DNA of 64,000 nucleotides, taken from contig JAQFVV010006341.1 of the NCBI GenBank assembly GCA_028023455.1, forward strand, positions 128,001 to 192,000, in the 5' to 3' direction. The stretch's first letter is position 1. The number at the start of each line of letters is the position of its first letter. Positions 12,901-24,900 of this stretch are shown here, in pieces. The notes beneath the pieces were generated by a model. That model did not search any database and was not told the origin of the DNA. It saw nothing but the letters and a program-made list of their open reading frames with translations. The stretch is from Epiperipatus broadwayi. Its lineage: Eukaryota; Onychophora; Udeonychophora; Euonychophora; Peripatidae. Made by a program: the position numbers and the translations under genes.

Positions 12901-15900
12901 TGGATCTTAAACTTGGATACTTAACAGAAGGGAAATATAGAGATTTCAGAACATTCAATGAAGCATGGAGAGATGTATGTTAAAAATAACAAGAAGGGAT
13001 TAAAAACTAAACACATAGGTGAGAGTACAAACAGGTATTATTGAAAAAATTAAGAGATTGAAAGGGAACTGGGTGGGATATATTGCTAGAAGAGATGATA
13101 ATAGATGGACAGTTGAAATCTTACACTAGATCTCAAGAGATTAGAAACAACATGTGAGATGGATGGATAAAATAAGGAAGTTTGCTGACGTAATGTAAAG
13201 AAGAGGGGCTAAAGATCAGAGAAACTGGTTTAAATTTGGAGAGACCATTCTGCAGTAGATTAATAATGTTTGTGGTGGTGATGATAGTGCAATCTTTATT
13301 GTGAAACTGCAAAAAAAAAAAAAAAACATTTTACATTAATGATAATTCGATGATTTTAACAATTTTCAAGCCCACCAACTAATATGTGGAAATGATGTGT
13401 GCATGTATACAATTGACCTATTCACATATTATTTTAATTTTATTTATTGCGTTGCAATCATGAAATGTTGAAACTTGATTAGACATTACACTATTAATAG
13501 TATTATAGCCCTGAAGGTGAACTTTCTCATTAATGCTTATTCAATTTTAGGAATTGAGACTACGAGACTTCTTTTGCATAATTCACTCTTTATTAACTTT
13601 GCAGTCTTTTTTTTTTCTCTATCCTTTCTTGCAGTATTTGTAGAATTGTTTGCTTTCACCAGTTTTAATATATGGTAATCCAAAAACTTCATTTTTTTTT
13701 TCATATGTCAAAGCATCTGCCGGGAAGCGAACCCACAACAACCGCCTACAAGCAATTGCTTGCTTGCAAGGCGATTGCGCTGACCTCTCGGCATCACTTA
13801 TCATAAACCTTTGGATAATGAATGAAAAATGGAGAACCGAAATTGCAGAAGTTTAGAAGTTTATCTTCCTTGAGGTTTAACAAAAGGAATGAATTAATTG
13901 TTAAATTTATTTTAACTATACCGAGATAATTTTATAAACATCTGGGTCAAGTATGTTGAAATCATATGATATTTATATGACACTGTGCTTCATTGTGTCT
14001 TCTTGCAAAGGAAAATAATTCAGCTGTGTTTCAAATAAAGAATTGCCAGTGACATTCAGAGATATTTCCATTTTTTATTATTCTGAAAATTTCCTAAAAT
14101 TGACATTTATTAAGTTGCTTAGTGACACCAAAACAAACATATGTGCAATGGTTGGTGAATGCACTTATCCTACATTTTTCCAGTAGTTGAGAGTTTTGAG
14201 AAATTTTAGATTTTTTTTTAGAAAGCTGACCAAATCCATTTCAGCTTTCAATATATTAAGTATTGATCAGTAAATGGTTATTTTAGTTAGAAAGCTGTCC
14301 TTATGAATGTATTATGATCTGCTTTTACCATTGCTGAGAGAAAGATGACATCACCGATAGTTACTATGCTCTTAGTTTATTTTTAAACTTACTCGAAATT
14401 CAATCTTAGAGGAAGACATTTTGATATGGTTTCAGACATTCAGCATTATATTAGTAAAAGGTACAACAATATTTACATCGATAATATTGATTAATGTTGT
14501 TGATGAGCCAAGTAAAACATAAATAAAAATGAGAATACAATGTTACAGAAAGCTTTTCAAATAAGAATTGTATAGGTAAGAATATTCTTAAGTCCAAAAT
14601 ATAATAATAAATGATTGAATGTAGATAAAGTATTTAAAGAATAGAATTTATAGATAATTAAATTAACAGCATATGAGATGAAATCCAAATGAAAGATTGA
14701 TTTAACTATATGCCCTGTTTTCTTAATAAATGAAACAGATATCGGATGATCGCCTTCAAAGCATTCTTTCACATTCTGCTGATACAATGATTCACTATCA
14801 TCACATCTATCTATATTGTTATTTCCCAATATTGATATTGGTAAAGACATTAAAGAGAAAATAAATAGAAATAAGATTCGGCAAGTAGAAGAAAGATGAT
14901 TGTGATAATGGGGAAAAAAAATACAGATCCACATTACAGTGAGAAAGAAACAATAAACCAATCTACATTTCTCAAAAAATAAAACATAACAGGAAGTTTT
15001 ATATAACAGAGAAAAGTCTAGGAAGAAGTAAAAACAAAATATTGTACTGTACATTGAAAAACACTTCTTAGGCCATAATTCCAAGAAATTTGTTTACTTT
15101 CTTTTGATTTGTACTGGAATAATTTAAATTCTATTAAATAGTCATAAAAAAAATCTTTAGTTTGGAAAATATAACAGATTTATTAGCTTGAATAGTATAA
15201 GTGAATAAAAGATAGCTATTTGATGCACCATTTCCATGTTTAAATTCTAGTTCTATTGAGATAATAAAAGTCAGAAATTTGTCAGTCTGGAGATGGGGAT
15301 TTTATAGTATTCTATCATTTGATGTTGCCTAGTGATTATTCAAGCTTACAATAAATGGTTCTAGTAATATTAGCGATTAAGCCAATGCACATGCGCTTTA
15401 AAGATAAATTATAAATGAATACTCAATTTTTCCAGACACGAGATATAGTATTTTAGAAAGAATGGAATGAATCCACCCATTCTTTCGACCCAAACGTTTA
15501 TGTATGAGCAAATCTTAAGTGTATGGAAATAAGAGCGTGAAGGTGTTAAACGATCACTTTAAATTGCCCATACATAAACGTTTGGGTCGAAAGAATGGGT
15601 GGACTCATTCCATTCTTTCTAAAATACTATATCTCCTGTCTGGAAAAATGGAGTATTTATTTATAATTTATCTTTAAAGCGCATGTGCATTGGCTTAATC
15701 GCTAATATTACTATTGCATAAAAAACATAGCGCTATATAAAATAATATCTCAATAAATGGTTCTGGAATAGGATGAAAATTAGGTGCTTTCGATTGTTGT
15801 TATTGGTATATAATATAAAAACAAAATTAATTATGAAACCAGATACTAAAATTGGAGTATTTTCAAGGAGACTGGAAAAAGAATAAAAAATAGAACAATG

Positions 15901-18900
15901 AGAGCAAGTTTCAACCATTAGTGAAGAGAAATTGGTTTCTGATAATTTATTTTTTGTGAATGATAGTTTTCTACATTATGCCTCATAATAGAATAACGTT
16001 GATGTCAGTTTCAGTCTGACTGCTTCCATGCCTTGATTTAGAGGTTTTCATGTTATGGATATTTAATAAGATTATGGCAAACAATGTAGTCATTGGTTTT
16101 ATTCATTCCTTTACTGAGTACATAATCAAAGCAAAAAAAATCATTTAAAAGTTATGTTATTTTAATACAATTGTAAAGATGATCTTTACGAATATTGTAA
16201 AAGTTTGCTATTGAAATTATTTACAATAATATTTTTATAAATGTATAGTTTAATTACAGGCATAGATTTATATAAAAACAACATGTTAATTATATATTAC
16301 AGGGCAAAGTTATTAGAATCAGAAGCAACATGTCAGTTACTGAGGCGAACAGCAGCTCGCTCAACATCCCACATGTCACTGAGCCCCAGCCACATGTCTG
16401 TTAGTTCACCATCTGATTTACGGATCTCTGTAGAAAGTTTCAATTCTTCCACTATCATTGATGATGCAAAAAAAGATGTTGAAAGGTTGAAGTTGGTGCA
16501 GAAATCAAAATCTCGTTCAGCGGTCAGGTAATAATGGATAAGAAAATTATTTCTAATTTTTTTTCTTTCTTTTTTGATGCATTTCTATTCTTATTTTTTA
16601 GTGAGAGTTCAATTGCTGAAGAACAAGCTAGTAAGAAAGATAGTGATAAAGAGGATATTTCTTCCAACGAAGAGGTCAGAACTAATGTTTGAGCTGCTTT
16701 GAAATATTTGTGAGATATACATAAATATTAATACTTTGTATTTTTTCCTGCAGGATGAATTAATGCAAGATTTTGATGATGATGAGAGTTCTGATGTAGA
16801 GTCTGATGATAAAGGTAGTAGAAAAACTTGTTTAATACATTTTGTGTGTCTGTTGTATGGTGAACATAAAGTGAATTTTTGATAATATGCTTTAAAATAT
16901 TCATTTGCTGTCACTGCCAATTGTATTTGATGCTATTTAGGGGGGTTAAAAAACAAACCAATTTTTCTAGCCCAAATGGAATATCGTGATGATTTATTAT
17001 ATCCTGATTTTTTTAATATTAGAATGGGATTTGTAGCAGTTTTTTTACCTTGCATTTGACATGAGTTGAAAGGAATTAGAAGAGAATATACAGTTTTGTA
17101 TTTTTTAAATCTGACATATTATTTGTCCATCTTTTCTGTGACTGTTCTTTTTAATAGGTTATATATATATATATAATGTATCAATATCGTGGTTGGTAGA
17201 TATAATAATTTTGTCTAAAATTATTGAAATAAAAATCTTTCGTTAAAAGAAAATAGTATTTAAAAGTTTAAGAGTTTTTTTTTAATTGCAGTTTGTTTTC
17301 GAAAAACGTAAAATTAAAAGTCAAAGAGTTTTTTGAAATAAAAGTTACAATTAATTAATTAAGAGGGGGGAGGAGGTTTGCTTTAGAAACGTCAAGCTAA
17401 AAGTTTTAAGTTTAAAGAGTTTTTTTGTGTGTTTAAAAAAAAAAGGTAGAAGAAGTTTAAAGAGTTTTTGCTAAAAACTATTAATTCATAGTTTTATGGG
17501 GAAAATTAAAAGAAATTGATTTTCAAATAAGTAAAGAATTCTTTTTATTATTGTTGTTAGTTTAAAGAAAATATTGTTCATAAAAGTTATAAATGATTGA
17601 TTAGAAAAAAAAAAGGAAAGAAAGAAAAAGGTTTAAACTAAAAGTTTAAAAATATAAATCTCTTTTTATTTAAGTTAAAGAAAAAAAAAAAAGTCATCTT
17701 AAAAACTAAATAGTGAATTGATCTTAAATTATATATGTGCGTAAATGACGAATTAATATGAGTTTGTTAGTAAATTATATATATGCGATTGTAAATATAA
17801 TAAATGTATGCGTATTAAATATAAAAAAAAAATGAAATAAATGAAAGTTAAAAAAAAAATTAAAAACACTCAGCGATGACTACTAAGTTAAAAATCTATA
17901 AAACAACAAGTTGTGCGACGGCTATTAAGTTAAACAAAAAACAACAATATGTTCACGATGGCACATCTCCAACAACAGGATTAAAAGTTTATATCGAGGA
18001 ATGCAATTAAAAACAAGGAAGGAATTTCGACAACAGATATTGCTGGCGGACATCAAAACGACGACAGGCCTTAAGTATAAATAGTCCAGTTTTCATCGGA
18101 CAAATCAGTTGAGATTACAGTTTAGATCGTGCAGTTGAGTTCTTTAATCAGTCAATCAATCAGTGTATCCAGAATCAAAGATGCAGTGCTAATCAGCATT
18201 GGAATTATACGACTTTCTCTAGCCCGAGTCCAGTGAATCTCCAACTTGCCCGGAAAAGGATAATGCTTGCATAACAACTTGAAATCCGCCATCAATATTG
18301 AATTGTCTCCAAGAATAGTGCCACCGAATAATAATAAAACTCCTCAAAAAAACGTCTCAGCCGGCTGGAAATATTCGTACTTGAAGCAGCAACCAGAAAG
18401 AAAACAAAGTTCTAAATCCACATTCAAAAATCCTAGGTAATAACATTTTTTTTATTCTCATTTTTAAAGTAGCCATTGCATTAGTAGAAGCCTCCGAGGG
18501 TCAAGTAATATGAACTCTATAGCATACATAGACGAACTATTAATGTGTGTGTTTTTAAATGTCAAATATTATTTAATGCTTTGTTATATGATATTCTAGT
18601 GTGTGAATTAAAAATGTGCTTATCATTATACCAGTGTTATGTTAGTTACTATTTAAAATTAGTATAATAAATATTAATTAAAATAAATTGTCTTTTAAAC
18701 TTAAAGCATAATTTTGTTGGTCAATTCTTTTTTACCACTAATTGAAACTATAATTTGTGAATGTATTACAATAGACTAAGCTAGTTAAGGGATTTTTTGA
18801 GCGCTGGATTATGGGCCTACTGACCAAACATGTTAGTTCTGAACTAGCTGGCGCCCGGGGTTTACTCCGAAACAAATAAAGTGTTTGGATAGTAGGGGTT

Positions 18901-21900
18901 TGAATCTAGCAGTCACGGTGGGCCACGATCTGGAAATGTAATCGTGTTATGCGTTGCATAGTTCGGTCTGATCGTGGGTATTGTTGACAGCTCTGCTATC
19001 AATAATATTCTCCACTCTGCTCAGACGGACCGGTTCGTTCACATAATATTTATAATATAAGATTATAAATTTATTAGAAATAAGGTTTAAACCTAGCGAG
19101 TAGAGTATAGTATGTTGGATCATAACAAATATTTAATTCCTATTTTTTACTATCAATACACATACATACCTATGCATTCATAACAATAAATATCATGGTA
19201 ATTAACTATTATCCACAGAAGTACTTTAGTTAATTCCTTAACCTGCCTCTACTGCCAATTATTTAACAATGATCATTTCTCTCCTAATTTTATCGAACCA
19301 TTTACCATATTAATGCATTTATCTATGTTTTCTTGTATGTGTATTTTTTTTCTTTAAAATTGTTTACCATACTTTATTATCTTTATATTTTTCTCACAAC
19401 TTATTATATGCTCAGTTTCTAAATAATGATTATATGGTCTAGGCTTAGTATCTTTTCTTTTTATTGCTCTATTGGGTTCTTTAGATCTTTCCGTTGCATT
19501 TTTCCCTGATTGCCCCATGTATATCTCATTGCATTTATCACGTCATTATATAAGCATTTGTTACTCTATTATCAATACTATCATTCATTTTTGCATTGCA
19601 TATTCATTTTCTTAAATCTTTACTATTATTCCATCCTATATTTACTTCATCATTTAATTTATAGTTGAAATCCACTTTTTCCCTTTTATATAATTTTCAT
19701 TTTTAGGGTATATAAAAGTTTCCTAATTACTTTTCCATTATAATCAATTTCAATATATTCTTTCTCAATTTCTATTTTCTGCATTTATACCTCTTATTTT
19801 ATTTAAACTGAGTATCATTTTTAATTTTAAAACCTTACAAAGCTGTCATTTCTTGAGACCATGGTTGGTATGATTTAGAATCAATTACCCCTCTATTATT
19901 TTTATCCTTAGTGAAAACTACTTTATGTAGATATAATATTTAAATACATGTATATTATCTATACTAAACTTAATATAATTATAAGGGATTTGAACTTAGA
20001 CTTTCAAACTCCCCATAACTATTCAATCCATCTTATACAACATGACCACATACATGTGAAAAAGATAAATGATCTCCAATATACATATTTCGTGCTGAAC
20101 CAGCACTCTTAATAATGGTGGTCCAAGTAACCATCTCCAACACATATATACACTCACTGTTCAGTTTATATTATGATAGCAAATTTTCAAACTTTAATGG
20201 ACAGGCTTCAATCTTCTTCACCCATCTATATCATTGAAAATCCGAGAATGAAATAGTCAAAGCCCTTGATGATGCCAATATTATTATCATACCCATGTTG
20301 ACTTTAAGTCAATCTAACCCTCCCATATTGGACCTTAATATGTCCATTTAATTATATAGAAGAGGGATGGGCAGAATATAGCTGAATAATATATTTCCCT
20401 CTGCATTATTAATTTTAAAAATGGCATCTTGAGAAGGTTCATTTGTGAAAGAAATTCAATTTGATGATATTAAATTGCATATACCAGTTGTTTATTGTTT
20501 TGAGTTATGTATAATTTGATTAAGTATATATATATGTATTGAATGTGATAATATTGTAGTTAAATAATTAAAATTAATATGTGTCTGGTTCTCTCATAGT
20601 TATTTAAAGCATAATTTTAACATGTTTGATTGAAGGATAATAGCAATTAGGTATAGCAGTTCCTGAAATTTTATAATGTGATTAGCCACATCCGTCACCG
20701 TTATGTTTACAAGATCTTAACATGTAAATCTTTAAATATGTGTACTCAAAATATGTTCTGAAATAGAAAGATATTTTGTTGATTGGAGAGGTGGGGGGGG
20801 GGGTTACGAGAAGAAATGTTTGATAATTGCCAAACTGTTTTTTTGCATTCTTATAATATTATTGAGCAGTTTTTAGATTGAAGTTTAACAAAAAAATTTT
20901 TTAGCTTCTCTTTCAGAACACATTGGTCACATGAACTTTAATACACTATTATACTATTAATATTTTCTTTTTAATACAAATTTAATCTTAAAAAAGGTTA
21001 CTTTTGTATTCCTCTATTACGATTATTGTATATCAAATGAGCTAATATCAAAAAGGATATCAGTAACCTTATAATTCACTTTTAGAGACCATTGATAAAG
21101 TATCTCATATATTAATGTGCCCAAGTGCTAGAAAAGATGAAACTTGGCAATAGATAGAAAATCTGTTTTCTTTCTTTCCTTATTGGGGTTTATAGTACTG
21201 GTGATCTAAATTACTTATCAAAATATAAAAAAAGTTTTCCAAATACATGACTGTAACAGATATTATAGGAAGTCTTTTGACATTTCAGTTTAGCGATAAA
21301 CTTTCAACGTGTCATTTCAGTATTAACGGAGTTTCTCCAGAGAACTTGTATCTAAAATAGCCATCCCTTATGTAGAACATATAATAGAATTTCTCACCAA
21401 AAATAGATATTAGACTTTGACATTTTAGAATATACTGTTCCATGCAGATGCTATGTGTGACATATGAATGTTTTATCTTTATTCATAGTTATATTCTCAA
21501 AGCCAGAAGATAGTTGATGCTGTGTTTGCTTTTGTTTGTTACTTTTGTGAGAAAGCCATTACTGTTATTATGAGATATGGGATTTTTTTTTTTTTCGCTT
21601 TCAAACGATTTGTTAATACTAAATTACAGTTTGGGTAATGTGGTTTGATTGCCCATGATACATTCATCAGGAATATGTAAGATGTTGATGTAGTCTTCAT
21701 TCATATACATGACATGCATCTTATAAGAACTCCTCACAGTTTATAAACTTTTATAATAATGGATTTAGGTAAAATTTATGTTCAATCTCTGTATTAATTA
21801 TGTTTTTAAGTGAATTTAAAAAAATTGTACCTTCTATTTTACAAATGATTGTGTAATATTTGAATTTTTAAATAATGGACTGAATGCAATAATTCTTTAG

Positions 21901-24900
21901 TGGGAATTGATTTAAAAAGCTTTAGCTTTTGAATCTATTGCTTTCGTCCTTACTCGTAAACCTTGCAGAGTGATAATTTTATGAAATAGACTAAATATGA
22001 CAGACTATGCATAGTTAGTGAATTGGTGGGCCATTACAGTCTACAAACAAAATTCTTATATATGCAAGTATATTTAGAGGAATATATATTTAAATATATT
22101 AATTAATTGTTGCATGAAATTCTGGCAGTGAAGAAACTATTTAAAATAATAATAGTAATAGGTACAAATATACTTTCTGATTGAATAATGAAGTGCATCA
22201 TACAGTGATAGATTTAGTATTAAGGAATGTAATAAATTATAAAGTAAAATGTTTAATGAGCAGTTAGTTAACACAACTTGTTTTTCTCATCATTTATGAC
22301 CATTATCCATCCACTACAGGTTAATCCACTTTCTTTGATCCATAATTTCTTCACATTATTCCTGAAAACTTCCTATCTCATCTTTATGTGGTTTCTTTAG
22401 ATCTTTTAGTAATTATACCGCGCTTCGAACGCTTGTTAGTGAAGTTAGAAATATCAAAATTAAATATTAAGCTTAGCGCTTTTGAGGTCTTTTAACCTCA
22501 TATTCATAGCTAAAGAGTTAGAAACTTTATGGTGTTGTTGATGTATACTAATGTATGCAAATTAATCTTAATGTGTAAAACAATTTTTAATATATACTGA
22601 TCAATCAGCCTGACCACTTCATAGAAATAGAGAAACGTGTGTCTTTTCTATTAATGGCGTGTCGATTGTTTATGATCGTTTATAATTTTTTGATATTCAA
22701 TTTAAGTTTAAATTACCTGTTACTGTTGTCATATTTTCTAGCAAATGTATCCAGCCCAACTTTCTTTCAATCTTGTAATTCTTTAATTAATGATTTTTTT
22801 TTTTTTTAACCTTTGTGTATTTTGTTTTAATCTCTTTTGCTACTTTCAACATACATTTCTTCATATATTTTTGTTATGTGATCTAAAGTTTCTCTATTGC
22901 TTTTTTTTAAAGTTTCCATGTCTCATATCCGTAAGTAAGCACTGATAATCTTTCTCTTCAAGAATACAGAAATATTTTTATCAAAATATTAAAGCCAAGT
23001 TTAATTCCTTGATTAAATTCAGTCATTGTGTTTGCATTTATATTAATATGACTGAAGGTATTTACAGTTATTAATTATCCTTTTAACTTATTATTATCAA
23101 TCTTTATTTTTTTTTATTTTTTGAAAGCCATTGAACGTTATTTTTTTAATTTTTGTTATATTTATGTTTTAGTTAGTTCGTTTGTTTTTAATATTTATTA
23201 AGGCAATAAACCTAAAGCATGTGCGGTTGAAAATGCGAAGGTAGGGACCTCTACAAGTCTTAACCACAAGCTTACACATTGGAAGAAAAGAGGGGCATTT
23301 ATCTTTAGTTCTATTTTTGTAATTTCCCAGTTTTTGCATAGTATGCTAAAAGAAAAATTGAGATTCTCCATATTAAAAATTACTTTAGTAGTGCCAATAA
23401 CCATCACATGACCACCATTTCTTATGCTTGCTTTAACTGTTATTAAAATAGGCAAAACTCTCTATATGTATTGCCACTTAGTGCAAGCCAGAGTAATCAA
23501 TGGATGCCAGAAGGCTTGTGCATAAAATCCCCATTAGTGCCTACTCATCCAATATTCCCATCCATTGATTACACTGGATTACACTGAGTGGCAATACATA
23601 CAAAGTGTTTTGCCTACTTTAATAGTGTCTGAGAATAATAGTAATAATGATATTTAGCAAATTTTTTGCATTTGCTTTGGTAAAATTATAAGATTTATCC
23701 ATTTACAGAAAAGCATATGCACTTTCTTTCTCATTGATAAATTAAAATTGGTAATATCTTGTCTTAAAATATTATTAATAAACTGATATATGAAAAATAT
23801 ATTTGGATCTGAAACTTAAAGAGTAAAAATTGAAAAGCATTATAGTCTCAAATGAGGTGGGGGCTTAAAGCTAAAGAGAAAATCTCTTTAAGAAAAATGA
23901 AAGTAAACTGGTAATGTCTGAGTCCAACACAATGAAGGAAAGTTTTTATATTTTGCCCAGAAGATTATGAAATAAAGAACATCTTTATGGTCATAAATTG
24001 ATAAAATAATTTTGTGGTTCACGAGATTATATTTACTGTTAAGAAATAAATAGCTATTCAGTTAATGAAATATAATTGACAGATATTTCTTGCAGACAGA
24101 AAAAAAACTTTAATTATTCCAATATTATTTGGTCATAAATAGTATGATTTAGAAATAAAAGAAAATTTTAATATCTTATGTTGATTTGTTTGATTGGTTT
24201 TATATATAACAATAAATAAATTAATTGCTTATAAAATTTAAGCAAAAGAAAAAATTGTGCAGCATGCATGTAGTAATCAAATGAATTTTTCTATGTAATA
24301 ACAATTTACTTTTGGTTATTGCGGGTTTGACTTGGTAAAGACTTTTAAGAAATTCTCTGAAAACATTATATACTTATTTATTAATTATGGAGATATTATT
24401 TCAATATTGCATATAGACTTATTTATTGATTTATTATTAATCATGTAATTTTCTGCCATGTAAATTTATTTAAAAAACATTTTTATATTTAGAAAACAAT
24501 TACACAGAGGACCTCGCTGAATTAACAACAGAAATTTCTGTTAAACAGCGCTTGATTGAAGAATTGGAAGCTAGTCATCGTAGATTACAAGTTCTTCGCA
24601 TGCAGTATGAAGAAAAGTTATTAATGCTAGAGAATAAAATTAAAGCAACCCAAGTGGAACGTGATCGTGTTTTGGCAAATCTTGGTAATTTTATATTTAG
24701 AATAGCAGTGTTTGTTAAGAATATTGAAGCAGCTTTTAATTTATTAATATAATTTACTTGGTATACCCAATGTTTATAATTAATGATTTCATACAAAGAT
24801 GGCATAACTACTCAGTTAAATTATTTGCAGATGGTTATGTTTTACTCTATTCTTCATTTGGAAAAAAATATCACAAAATAATTTCTTCTAGTAAATAAGT

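Noticed and set aside
14557-15084. 175-codon minus-strand open frame
   Set aside because: Composition dominated by Phe, Leu, Ser, Ile and Tyr as expected from AT-rich DNA read in one frame; no motif, no upstream signals, no homology recognised.
15362-15713. TA-flanked mariner-type MITE
   Set aside because: TA is present at both ends of the palindrome, but the 14-bp duplication and the continuation of repeat G place the insertion edge 39 nt further right, so TA is likely coincidental.
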